Source: Pilasporangium apinafurcum (taxonomy: Eukaryota; Oomycota; Peronosporomycetes; Pythiales; Pythiaceae). Taken from it: 25,573 nucleotides of DNA. Numbering within the stretch: position 1 is the stretch's first letter; every line of letters starts with the position of its first letter. Both the position numbers and the translations under genes were made by a program. Positions 7,898 to 20,600 of the stretch are shown here, piece by piece. The stretch is taken from positions 113,650 through 139,222 of the forward strand of contig BCKE01000080.1 of NCBI GenBank assembly GCA_001600495.1, given 5' to 3'. Under the pieces are notes generated by a model. The model did no database searches. It was not told the origin of the DNA and saw only the letters and a list, made by a program, of their open reading frames with translations.

Positions 7898-9648
7898 TTA
7901 AACTACCAGTATCGATACCAACGCCACCATCGTTGCTACTATGAACCTGACAGCAGGTTTACCCATGGCTAGGCTGTTCTCATCAGTTGCTTTACCGCCG
8001 TAGCATGGAATCTCAGAAGTTGGGATTCGTTTTAATGCCGTCACTAAATCCGCGTAAGGTTCCTGCCATGAAGTGGTCTGCATGATACCGAAGTGCGTAT
8101 AGCCGAAAACGCCTTTCTTTTCATCTGCCGCATCTTCCAAGTAATATGCTGTGTCCGGATTCAGCGCCCAGAAGTATCCACCCTGCATACTTGCCGCAAA
8201 ATCAATCAAAAAATCCAGCGCAGCTGTTTGATGCGGCTGGCCCGTGCCATAGACACCGCTGAATGAGCCCAAGATCATTGTGGCATTTGCGTTCTTTAGG
8301 TCGCCCAATGCTTCCGCCATCACGCGTTCGTATTGTGCGGGCAAGTCAGAGACCGACAAATGCTTGTATGTGTCGCATCCAAACGTCGATGATGGGCACG
8401 GAAGCTCGCTCTTTATCTTCTTGCTACCATCCGTGAAATCCACGCACTCGGTTTCGGTTTGATCACTCTTAAAGTCGTATTGATCGATATCCGTAGATGA
8501 GCAATTACTGTCTGCAGAGTAAAAGTAGTTTTGTGGGTATACGCCGTGTGAATGTGCGTGTGGTGCGTACACGATCTTGTTCTCGATGGAGACGTTCAGC
8601 GCGTTTAACGTTGCGTTCTTCAAATTACCACCGGCCCAATGGTCACTGAGCTCTTCGTAGTCTTCGGTGACATGAAATCGCTGGAAGTCTGTCGGCGAGC
8701 TGGCGCCACCAACGAAGACAAGCCATTGCGGGCAAAGCTCCAGTACCCGATCTGCCAATGTTTGTGCAGCCTGATGCCAGTCGTTTTTTATGTTGGCGTC
8801 ACCGGCGTCAGCATTCCATTGCGCATCGAGCATTTCATTCTTCAAGTCAATGCCCAGCACGTTCCAGTAGTTGGCATTGCAAAGCTTCTCAGCTAAATAC
8901 GAAACGGCTTTGTACGTGCCGGATTTGGTGATCTCGACGTATGGTGCAGTGTACCAGAGTGCATCTTGAGGATAAATATCCAAGAGATGGATGTCGAGTA
9001 GAACGGTGATCCGATGGTCCTGGAACGTCTGAATGATACGACTAAGCAACGAAATGTAGCCAACATTGTTGAGATCATCCCACGTCGTGAACTCCGGGTT
9101 TTCATATGAGTGGATGAAACCAATTTGTGGGGCTGGATTGTTAATCACATAGTCGGCATTCAACGGCAGCCGCACGGAATTAAACGAGTTGTTGGTCAAG
9201 AACTCCATGATATTTTTCTACACAGTCCATAAAAAATTAGTAAGTATTTGATTTTCAAATATAATTATTAAAGAACATTAACAGCATGCTTACCACGGTA
9301 GTAGCTTGTGTGCCATACGAATTGGGAGAATCCGTGCCCCACAGCCCATCGGGGATCATGTTTTCCTTTTCCATTCCACTCCATGAGACGCCACGGATCT
9401 TGATTTCCGTTTCTTCTGTACTGTTGGGATCCAGCGCGAGAATCTTACCATCTCGTGCTACATAATTCGGCTGTCGGCACTCTATACATCCATTCCATCA
9501 CAGAACCACGTCAATTTCCAAACACGACTGAATGGCTGAAGCTGCATATAAATTCATGAAACGCACCTAAGTATCCATACACGACTGTAGAAATGAGCGC
9601 AATGGTGCAGAGCGACGCAAATAGCGAACGCACCCCAATTGCTCGCAT
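7898..9648 (-). CDS. Secreted GH5 glucanase-like protein, three exons, C-terminal membrane anchor
   Basis: Exons 9648-9567, 9481-9294 and 9217-7898 join in frame to 529 residues. The introns are 85 and 76 bases (GTGCGT to ATAG, GTAAGC to GTAG). Exon 1 is a signal peptide (MRAIGVRSLFASLCTIALIS). Exon 2 has the GH5 strand-1 signature IKIRGVSWSGME with DGLWG. Exon 3 has NSVRLPLN, the acid/base region GIDLKNEML (N217, E218), YAPHAHSHGVYP and the late Trp motif GGYFWALNPDT. GH5 enzymes cleave beta-glucans such as cellulose. The last residues are hydrophobic (FIVATMVALVSILVV), suggesting a GPI or membrane anchor, so it may act at the cell surface on the organism's own wall or host wall. The usual nucleophile motif GEFG reads GSFSG here, with Ser408 in place of Glu, so activity is doubtful. 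The start at 9648 is chosen for the signal peptide and an A at -3. Confidence 0.88.
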
Positions 9649-9701
9649 ACTTCTTTGCTTCTCTGCGTGTGGGTTCGTGCTTCTCTTTGAAGGGAAATAA
9701 A

Positions 9702-9708
9702 GGAATGA
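9702..9708 (-). promoter_or_regulatory. Oomycete initiator-like core promoter of the GH5 gene
   Basis: On the minus strand TCATTCC is followed by TTTATTTCC, matching the oomycete initiator core TCAnTYY plus a nearby T-rich flanking element. It lies about 54 bases upstream of the GH5 ATG at 9648, a normal distance for oomycete leaders. Confidence 0.55.
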
Positions 9709-9828
9709 CAAGTGAATATAAAGCCAAATATCCAGACTGATAGGTGTAACAACTTTTTCAAAGTATACAAATTCCAAGTCACCTCGCATGCGGAAGAAGT
9801 GGGTGGGTGATTTCGTACCTAGACCCAC

Positions 9829-10924
9829 TCCCTCTAGAGCTACAACTTTTTATTCACTCATAACAGTACTTTTAATGAATAATCACAAATTTTACTGTTG
9901 TTTTCTCTGGAGACTTACTGAATAAAGATATTGACCATCACTCGGTTAGTCGAATTTTTTGTGGTCGAGGTGACACGTGATGCATTGCATGGGTAACTGG
10001 CCCTGGATGTACCTATAATATGTATAAAACCCTAACCTCAACCACTATCTATGTAACGAAAGCAAAAAAAAACGACATGTAAGGCAAGAAGCTATCGCTT
10101 AGATAAATGGTCAACAAGATTAGCAAAAGCTCCAGCTGTAATGCCAAAGTATTAGAGGAAGAGACTCGCATTCAGATAAGTTGGTTTTCTTGGTTTTCGG
10201 AGGTGGGTTAATGATCCTTCGGCAAGCCATACTGTTAGCCATTGACACCTTCAGTCCTTGCGTTTCAGCCAAATTAGGTATTTGGTTCTTACAATTCAGA
10301 TCGACTTTATGAGAAGTGGGTCGAGCGTTCGTTTCAGAATCAATCGACTGTCATTTCAGCGAATGAATGGAGCATACACATAGGCAAAAGCCGGTTTTGT
10401 ATGTAGTTTCCTCCAATATTGACTAGAGAGAATTTAGTCTTAGAATTAGGGTGTATTTGCTGTCCGTTATGTAACCGCCTCTTTTGCATAGAAGACACAG
10501 AAAAAGAAGTAAACCTAAAGCGTCGCATATCATTCCTTTGTGAGCCTGACCAGTTTCTTTCTAGTTGAATTTGCTGCTGACACTAGGTACATAATGAATA
10601 AAAGAGTTGCATTTTTTGGCAACTTCTGGCTAATAAATGGCTGACAGATCTTCGTTGTGTCCTTTGCTTTTAGGTAAATTAGTATTGTTTGCCATATCTA
10701 ATTAACAAAAGTAAGTTTATTTATTTTGAGTCATAACAAAATGCATTGTGGTGTCATATGATATACTAGATGACCGCAGTTGCTATAAAAATTTAGCCAA
10801 TAACATACTATTTGAAGTATAAAATACATTAATTAGAATATTATTGTGATTTCAAAGTACTTGTATTCATTAATTTATGAAATTTGAGGTTGAGATGTAT
10901 CTGGTACAGGTAGAAAAAAGCCGA
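9829..10924. other. AT-rich intergenic region without a recognised gene
   Basis: About 1.1 kb between the GH5 promoter side and the broken ORF at 10925. It has A and T runs and several stops in all frames. No tRNA, rRNA, transposon or conserved coding segment was recognised. Confidence 0.6.
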
Positions 10925-11382
10925 TCACAGTTGCATGGCAGGATCAGTCGCTTTGAAGTTCATGACACCATCAACAGTATCTGGAGTGATAAAAGAGCAT
11001 GCAATCGAGAAAAGGGTGGATGAAAACTGCCCTTCTACTGGATCATTCATGGTGGTGTACTGGTAGTATTGGTTGCAAGAGTGAGAACCCGATTGATTTA
11101 AAAGCAACGATGCATTGATGATGGTAGTTGCATACGACAAACACAAGTGATTGCTAACATTGGTGAGTTCACGGTTGTCATTGACCGATGCGGCGTAGCG
11201 AGTGGGAAAAATGGCGCGAGAAAGTTATATGCACCATCTTGCTCAGCAACAGAATAAATTGATTTGTCGATGTCCACAGCATCGACAAAGTTCAATCCGC
11301 GGTTTCCTAACCTTTGCAATACATCATTTAATTTAGCTATGGAAATTAACAAATCAATAACAGTGCTAAAAAAGATAGCCAT
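10925..11382 (-). pseudogene. Frameshifted ORF of an unknown Cys-containing protein
   Basis: Two minus-strand frames fit end to end. The first runs from the ATG at 11382 through RLGNRGLNFVDAVDID and DGAYNFLAPFFPLAT; near 11190-11205 the sense moves to another frame, reading RYAASVNDNRELTNVSNH and then LCLSYATTIINASLLLN, SGSHSCNQYYQYTTMNDP and FSIACSFITPDTVDG, ending at the stop at 10925. One missing or extra base would restore a single product of about 150 residues. I do not recognise the family. The compositions on both sides of the break look like real protein, with paired Cys. No intron of normal length fits the break. It may be a decayed gene, a fragment of a longer gene, or a sequencing error. 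Confidence 0.5.
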
Positions 11383-11488
11383 TACAGATCCTTAGCATTT
11401 GCTACAATGATATGTTATAACCTCCTACTCTAGAGTATTTTAACGCTTTCGCACACGCTAAGCGTTAAACGTCGCATCTGGCACAGCT

Positions 11489-11505
11489 CTCATTTTGGTC
11501 ATGAT
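11489..11505 (+). promoter_or_regulatory. Initiator-like core promoter of the CFAP47-like gene
   Basis: CTCATTTT at 11489-11496 fits the oomycete initiator YTCANTYY, and CATGAT three bases later partly fits the flanking element CAWTTT. It is about 115 bases before the ATG at 11609. Confidence 0.4.
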
Positions 11506-11601
11506 AGAAGCGACAAGGGAAACAATTTAGTTGGCGGCTCTTCACGCCCAGTGCCAGCCCAAACAAGGTAGTGGGTCAGTCTCGTTAGCATAGAGTACCA
11601 T

Positions 11602-11634
11602 ATGCGCAATGCGCGAGTCCACACTCGCTCTTAG
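11602..11634 (+). other. Short upstream ORF overlapping the CFAP47-like start
   Basis: An ATG at 11602, seven bases before the main ATG, opens a 10-codon frame ending in TAG at 11634. Its context is poor (C at -3) while the main start has G at -3, so leaky scanning could favour the main frame. Confidence 0.35.
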
Positions 11635-14600
11635 CGACCACCTCGATCGTCCACGCACTGCAACGAGATCGGTGCTTCAATTGTCACCGCCAGCGATCGA
11701 GTTTACGGGAGTGGAGCCTACAGGCCAGTGCTATGTTGCCAACTTCGCCGTGAAGAACACAAGTGACCGCGCATTAAAGTTCCGTATCATCCCTCCCACA
11801 CGCGCATCTTCGTTCCATTTGCTCTCGCGTAGTGGTGAGGATCTTGCGCATACCAGCAACCCAACTGTCAAGCTACCGCCTGGGCTGAGTATAAGATATG
11901 ATGTCACATTCGAGACAGAGGATTTGGATATGGCACCGCTCGTGTTGGATACCCTGCAAGTGAAAGGTGAGGATGGATCATATTTGGAAGTGCCACTGAT
12001 GGCGAGACGAGCGTGTCCCATTGTTGAGGTAGAGTCACGACTATGTGATTTCGGACTGGTGGTACTTGGTCAACGTGCAGCACAAGTCGTCAAGTTACGT
12101 AATGTTGGCTCACGCACGGGCCACGTCGAGATAGAAGTGCTAGATGGCGGCAATGATAGCACAGCGAAGGTAAGCGGTAATAACAATTCCGGCAACCATA
12201 CTGCTTGCGTGACCGTATCGCCGACAGAGGCGATTCTGACACCGAACGACGCCGTGACTATGAAAATTGACGTCACAGGGAAAGAAGTCGGCAATTTTCG
12301 CACAATTTTGCGTATTCGAATACACGAAACTGTTGACTCGAAAGCGGAAGAAGATGATGATCATGTGCAGGTACAATCAACGGTAGTAGGCAAAGCTTAC
12401 GCCGAGAATATCGTCGACATTTCCGGTAAAATTGTCGAGCATACGGTCGAGTTGGTACTGAAAAACAGTGATGAACCGATCAGATCGCTGTTCTTTGGTT
12501 CCTTGTTTGCAGGAGAATCGAAAGTTATTGAAACGCTTTTACGGAACAATGGACCACAACCGTTGCATTTCAAGACATCATTGACATTTGTTGGAAGCGG
12601 AGCAGCTCATGGGAGCCATAGCAACGGCAAAAACGCCGGCAGTGGCGAGCATAGTGTGGGAGATGAAGACAGAGAAGCATACGAACGCCGCAAGGAACTT
12701 CAGGTGTTCCCTTCTGAAGGGAAAGTCGAACCATTTGCGGACTTGCTCATCACCTTTTCCTATCGACCACATGCAGTTGACATCCATACACTTCAGGAGA
12801 TGGATTATAAGCGTCGAGTCACGGAAGCTCGAGAGAATAGTAGTGGCTCCAATAACAACCTACCGAGCGACTCGGTGTTTCTCAACGCCTTCGCGTCTAT
12901 TCATTGCACAGAGATTCAAGCTCAAAATCTTACTGTCGAAGTCACCGGCAAGAAATTCTTGCCCTGGTTAGAAATTACACCATCATCTACCTTAGATTTT
13001 GGTGATGTCAAGACACATGACCGTGCTGATATGTTGCTTTCACTCAAGAATGTATCAGGACTTCCCGTTCATTTTGCGATATCAAAAGTGGCACACTTCT
13101 CCACCAAGCCAAGCTCTGGACGGCTCGATGTTTTACAATCACTGAGCCTGATCGTAAGTTTTACACCGACACAGCTGGGATCATTTCGGAATACATTGGA
13201 GCTTACTATCAATAGAGATATCCTAGTAGTCCCAATCCAGGTAAAAGGCAATGCTGCTGCAGTTGGAGATGTCAAAAGCAAGCCTCTGATTGGAGGGATT
13301 CAAGCATTACCGAGTGATTTTGTCCCAAAGTACAAATTTGTACTCGCAGACGAGGCCAAAAACAGTAAGGGCACACTCACTCACAGGTTCCACCGGATGC
13401 CTGCATACGAAGTAGCAGCACTGAATGGCACCGCCGCAATTGATGAGTACGAGTTTCAAGGTACAAACAACACACATTTGACTTATTGTGTCAAAGAATT
13501 GGCGAAGCGTGCGGAGCACAATGCTAGCTATCACGATTATTTAGCAGATTGTTGGCATCAGCGCAAAGAGAAAGCAAAGCGGAAATCAGCAACAGAAATT
13601 AAAAAGAATGTGTCAGTTGCTCGCAACATTAGCGAGAAGGAACGTGCTACGGACGACAACAACGACGATATCAACCTGGGGATGGAAAGGCAAAGCGGCG
13701 TGGAACCACGAATGTTGAGGCTTTCTCCAGATATTGTGCGGAAATCTGATCCATTGTGGCTAAAAGAGACTTCCGGTACAAGTGGAAATCACGCTAACGT
13801 TAAGGTGCTATTTGATGAGAACAAGTTTGTGAAGAAGAAATACAAGCCTCATCCAAGCACACAGGCTGAAATGGCTGACTGTGGAAAAACACTAAACTTT
13901 GATGAACTTGAACAAGTAATTTCTGGTCCAAAGACGTTGAATTTCGGGAAATTGAGTGTCAATGGCGTCGCTAAGAGAAGTTTGAGCATTCAAAACAATC
14001 TGGCACATAATGTGTTGATTTCGCTACATCTGAACGAAATGACCAAAGATTTGGAAGAATTGGCATCAATGACTGTACTCAAGTCGCAGGTTGTGCCACC
14101 TCGATCACTAGCGGGTTTTGATGTCTACTTCACGTCCAAGAAAGAGCAATTTTTTCAACGACAACTGACATTCTCCATCAATGGCGTGCATACTCGTCAG
14201 GTTATGATCGTCGCTGAAGTCACGCCGATCGTGGTGGAGCTATCCACCGATGAGTTACAATTTGAGTTCAGCTACCTTAATCTAAATCCATCAATGTCGC
14301 TGGAGGTGACGCTATCGAATTCAAGTGACTCTGTGGCACCGTTCTCGTGGAGTGCAGTTGCATCAAGCACAACTCTTGTGCGGCCGGATTCATCTAAGAG
14401 TAATGATACCGTTAAAACATCATCAGACAAGACGATGAGTGCGGTAAATCCCACGGTCGGTCCATCTGTCTTCGAAATAGTACCTGCTAGTGGAACACTT
14501 GGTCCAGCTGCGACGGCAGTATGTCAAGTGGTCTTCACACCACCAGCTTCAGGATTTAATGCTTCACAGTTCTGTCAGCAGACACAAGATCGGGATTCTG

Positions 14601-17600
14601 GTGGTGCTTGGCTGTCATCGATCTTTCAACTTGATGTAGTGGGTGGCAGAAAGGCATTTTTGAAGTGTAAAGGGCTCGTTCAGGATGTGAAAGTGAGCGT
14701 CAAAGATAAAAAAGTAGATTTCGGAACGATCTCTGTCGGAATGGAAAAGGAAAAGCGACTCGCTATTATGAACACAAGTAATGACTCGACAACTTCGTCC
14801 CAACGTTTGGTTTTCTACGCGAGTGTGGAACCAGCATCAATAGCGAATTCATTGGGAGTATCTTTGGCGCCTTTAACGGGGACTATTCTATCTCAAGAGA
14901 CGTGTGAGATCTGTGTGAAAATAGTACCCCACAAGGCAGTTACACTCGACAATAATAGTTTGATAGTCAACGTACAAATCCGTGGCGGTAAGAGCATTAA
15001 GATACCAATTGTTGCAACAGTATTGGTACCAGATGTGCACGTCACACTCGCAAATGCAGTCGATTTTGGCGACGTGATTATCGGCGTTTCAGTTCCACGT
15101 GTCATTTCGCTTGAAAACCATAGCACTATTCCTGCATGCTTGATTGCGGATCTCTCCAGCACACTTACCGACGAATTTACTATCGCGACGCCATCAAAAT
15201 TGCTTGCACGATTCGAGGATGTTGGTAGTATCTTCCTACCGATTATGGATAGGAAATCTGTGCCATCAACTGGATCAGGACACCTAAATTCCAGCTCACC
15301 ATCAGTATGTGATACTACTACTGATTCGGATCTGGACTCTATATGCTCAAAATGGCAAATTTGCATTCCACCAAACTCCAAAGTGGCTTTTCATCTGGTG
15401 TTTACTCCAAAGCGACCAGGAAAACACGATCACATGATGCCGATCCAATTTGCAGGTGTAAGTAGTGGCACTGGCATCGGAAGACCCGAGTCAATTACCA
15501 GACGAGTGATCGCCACAGCTGTTCCCCCTAGAGTGTTATTTTCTGCTGCGGCTTTGAATTTCCACCGGTGTGTGATTACACGTGAGGGAATTCGCAAGGT
15601 TCCGTACACAAAAACGCTCGTACTTACAAACAACGACACGAAATCCGTCAAGTGGAGTATCGATACGAATCAATTGAAGCAAGCAGCACAGTTTGCAAAT
15701 CCAGCATCCACGGTGAAACGAGTTGGAGCGACTTCAGCATCTGCCGCATCCATGATTTTCCATATTGCACCGGACAAGGGTGAACTTGCTCCGAATGAAG
15801 AAGTAAAGATCCGAGTGAGTTTTCTACCCTTAGAAGCTGTCGAGTACGTTGAAGAAGAGATCCCGCTCTTTGTGGATGACCAATTCTATATCCACTTTAG
15901 TGTACGTGGTGAAGGAATTTATCCGCATCTCTCATTCAGTGAAAACAAAGTTATTTTGCCTACCGTTCCATTGGGTATCCCTTCGATTGCCAGAGTTTTT
16001 GTTCAGAGCACTGGGTATGATCATTTGGAAGTCAACTATCGGGTGCCGTTAGATACCGCCAAAGCTCCTGTGACGCTGCATTTTCCGAAGGGAAAGATCC
16101 TCAGCATGGCTTGTCCAAAAGTCCCAGTAGAGATTCGTTTCTGTAGCAAGAAGAGCGTTGCGTTTAACGCTAGGATCGAGTTTTTTGACGCAGACGGCAA
16201 TGCATTTCACCTGCCAATCGCTGGTTGCGCCGAAAATTGTGTGCTGACAAACTTTACGTTCCTCGAAGGGAGTGGAGTTGATCGAAAGATTATCGACGAC
16301 GCATTAGATCCTGCAACGATTGGTATCAGTGGCGTTCTTCGTGAAGAATCTGAAGCAAATGGCAATGGTAATGATAAATTGAAACGAGCTAATTATCAAT
16401 CCGCAGCCATCTCGAATGTAGCTAATATAGGTTATTATACTCACATATCGGGACGCTTTCCGATATACCTCCTCCATAACAAGCAAATCGAAACTGAATT
16501 GACGAAACACACGCAGGACCAAACAGGCAACCCACAACAGCAACATCAGCCATATGAACAAAACGGATTTGTGGATGTGGACCCCACGCTATTCTCTGGC
16601 GAAGATACTGGATTGACTTCCACTACGACCCACATGCTTCACCTTGTACCTGGGATCTCAAGTCAAGCAGATTCATCCCACCATCATCAACCTTCACAGT
16701 TCAGCGAAAGTGAAATCCAATTCTTGGTCCAATATTTAAACGCTAATTTTCTTCGCAACCCGGTAAAAAAATTTCCCCAAGACTTTGCAGATGCATTAGG
16801 GAAACCGTTATATGAATTGCTGGATATGGTGTGTCTAAAGAAACCACCTGGTGGTACGGCAATGCCAGGTTTGACTATTAGCGGGAAAGCGAACAAAAAT
16901 GCCGTGTTGCCGACGAAAAAAGATCTTCTGGTGCACTACACTAGTCAATATACGGAATTACTGAAGTTCTTAAAATCATATGGTGCCATGATTCATGATG
17001 TCTATCCAGAACATTTACTCAGCCAAGAATTTTACGTTCGTGCTTGCGAAGACCCTTGTGTGGACCCAGCTGTTTTGTCGTCCCTGACGCTTTCGTCAAT
17101 GAAATTTCTGCAACGCCGACATGTACTGGAGAACGAATGGGAACAAATCAGCGCTACAGCGTGGATGAAAGTTCTGTATCAGGTGGTTAAGTGCTTTTTG
17201 CTGTATCGAATTACGTGGAAGGGGTATCAACAGCAGCAATCGCAGCTACATTCAGGTAGCGGAGGCTTAGTGTTCAATCCAAGATTCTGTCAAGGTAGTA
17301 ATGTGTACAGTGAGGCAGAAATGGTGATGATACAATGGATTTGTGATTGTGTTCGGTCTCAGCTCTATTTATCTGGATACGCAAAGGAAATTAGTGGCTT
17401 GGAAGCTCAATTAGTTGATATCAAGCGCGATTTAGGAGACGGAAGTTTTCTCTTCTACTTAATCGCAGCACATATTCCGATAATATCACCGGAGCAAAAC
17501 GAATATCGTTGCTTCCAACTGGATTATGGCAAAAGTGGCTCGCTGAAACAAAAGCGTCTCTCTCCTGCCCAGCTACGACACAACACTAGTGTACTCTTGC

Positions 17601-20600
17601 AAACACTGGGGTCATTTGGAATTGACTTTGGGATTGATCCAACTGTATTTTTGCAAAGAATGAATAGCCGAGAGATGGTGATTCTGCTACTACATATGAA
17701 CCAGATGCTCCCGCAGTTTATTCCAAAAGCGACGATTGAGTTTAAAGGTGCCTTGGGGCAAGTAATGGAAAAGAGTATTGAATTGAAAAATCCCAGTCCT
17801 CGGGCTTTGCGATATCAAGTGTTTCTCGATGGAGAGTCCAATCATGGAACAGCTGGCAACAGTGCATTTACGATTGAATCGAACCATGTTGTCTTGGAGC
17901 CTGGGAAAACCGTGCCATTCATGGTATCCTTCTGTCCGCGCTTCTCTCGGAAAGTATCGGCACGTCTGGTCTTTCAGTCTGTACGAGAGATTCCACCATC
18001 CTCTGCAGCATCGGGTGCGACAATGGTGTTTCTCCTGGAATCGAACGTTGTATCGAGGAAGCCAGTGCGAATAATTCAGATTGAAGCGAATACGTACGAA
18101 AAGAAGATAGAAGAGTTGGTGATTGAGAATCAATTCCCGGCTTCTGGGAGTTATAAAGTTTCTATGACTCAAATCTACCAACAGCAGTCCAACACCTTAC
18201 AGGACACCGTTTCAGCTTCGTCGTCTTCTTTGCAGAAATCAACTACTACGATGGGCGGACCTGGAAAGAGGAGGCGGAAATCAGTCCAAACAAGAGAGAT
18301 CATTGCAGCCGTTAGTACAGTTAGTAGTTCTCAGCCTCAATCATCCACGACTGGACCTCGCAGATCGTCACAAGTCGGAAAAAGTCGCGACGAAGTCGAT
18401 TGTTCCTGGTGCATGGCTGCCCAACAGCCGTTTTTTCTTTCTGAATTCGGTATGAGTGGTAGCAACACTGGAGACTTTTACAGCAGCGATAGTGAAGCAT
18501 CTTCGTCAAATGGGAATGCAGTCATCAGCATTCGCAATTTGGGGACAGCTACAGTCAAATTAGAGTTTCTCCCGCTTGTCCCTGGAAACTATCGGTGTCA
18601 ACTGCTTTTTCTAGACGAAAAGGTGGGTGAATTTATGTATGAAATCCACGCAACCGCGCATTTACCCGGTAGTCTTGAAACCTTGGAACTGCAATGTGAA
18701 ACTACAATTACGGCTGGTGGCGGAACTGCTGGAGTTAAAGCAAATCGTTTCCATTTTGTTAGAGAGCTGGTCGTTCCAGTGAAGAATCCTTCACTTACGC
18801 GTGCCCTCGCCAATTTCGTTGAGCGTTGTAATGGTGTGTTGAAGACCAAAGTGAAAGACGGCTTGAAGAAATGCGAGGAGGGACACCACAAAGCTTTCCA
18901 AATAGAGTTTAACTCTCCATATTTTACAACTGTGCATCCCGAGCTGATACTGAGCAATGCTGCCAGTTCCACAAAAATATCTGTTAGCAACGCTGGGGAG
19001 AACCCATCACTGTCAGCTGCAAGTAGTGAGGGGTCAAATCGAGAGCTCTCAGTTTTGAATACATCAGGAAAATCTGCGTTGAAGCCCACTCAGGCTCGTT
19101 TAAGTACACCACGTGCCGGTAATTTGAATTCTGCGATGCCAAATAGCGTATTGATAGATTTTCAGCCTAAAGGAGCTGGTGTGTACACCTGTAAACTTCT
19201 CTTGCGTTCCCATCATACTGTCTGCGGTAGTTCCGATGTGCGCGTTTACGATTTGGTCGCCAAAGTGAAGGAGCCGAGCGTGAAGACGTTGCTTGAATTC
19301 GTGGCTCCTGCGAGGCACACTATCGTCCAAGAGATCCCCCTTTCGAATCCATCTGACACACTGTGGATACTGAAAGCCGTCTTCGAGATGGGCACAAGTA
19401 CGCACGCAAGTATGTTTACCGGTCCGACAACACTCCAGATTCCACCAAAGAAGACTGTGAGTTACCCGTTGACATTTGCTCCAAAATGGATAACGACTGA
19501 AAAGTGCAGCTTCATGCTTGTGAATCCATCGACACAACAACAGTTTGAGTTTGAGCTAAACGGGTTCGCAGAGGAGCCACTTGCCCAGGATCATGTTGTG
19601 CTTTCTTGTCAGGCACGTACGAGCGTGGTTCATGAATTTGATGTGATGAGTTTCAAAACCGATCCGTTAGGTGTGCAAAGTTACAAAGTCGAATCCGATC
19701 TACGGGATGTTGTTGGCGATCCGATGGTAACAATAATGCATGCGGGTGGGCACGTCAAGTATCCGCTAACGTTCAGTCCTCGGGTGAGTGGGACATATTT
19801 CGGATCTATCACCTTTACCAACCTCGCTACGAAGGAATACATTTGGTACACTATTGAAGCGAACGTGGGCCCACCAGAAGCAGAGGCAACACTTGAAATG
19901 TGTACTATGGTACGTGGTGCCATTGGTGTCGAAATCAGCCTTGCAAACCCATTAGACCATGCTGTCACATTTGTGATTGAACTGCGAGGAGAAGGTCTAC
20001 AGGGTCCAGAAACATTTTCGCTCGAAGCTAAGGAAAGTGGCGTTTACGAACTCGCCTTTATTCCTTTACTAGTCACATCCAAGTCAGGGGAGCAAATCCA
20101 CAATGAAGGCGCGATTTTGTTCTCCAACGATGATATTGGTCAGTTTTGGTACCGCTTGCTGCTCACGGCCGAACCTTGTCCTCCGGTTGAACTCACAGAC
20201 ATGTGTTGTGCTGTGGGAGATGTTTGCTCGGAGCCGATTTGGCTCCAGAATCCGACAGATAGGGAATTGCTGCTGCAATATAAAGTTACAAATCCGCGCA
20301 ACTTCTCTATTAAAGGGGGAGTAGAAAGTAGACATCCTAATTCGTCCCAGCGGATAGTTATTCCACCATATGGTCAAGCGAGTGTTGTCCTGGAATATAC
20401 GCCTTCATCTTTGTCGGACCTTGAAACAACTAGTGTGGTCTTCTTTGAACCCGGTGTTGTAAGTGATTGGGAATTTGTGGTCAAAGGAAGGGGCAAGGCT
20501 CCCAGTGTAATGAAGCCCATTATTGTGCATGCTAAAGTCAACGAGGCTGCATCGACATTGTTCACTTTCAAGAATCCTTTCGCCGACGTCTTGCGTGTTG

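Noticed and set aside
10020-10040. Telomere-like AAACCCTAACC
   Set aside because: Only one unit, not repeated, so chance is the simplest explanation.
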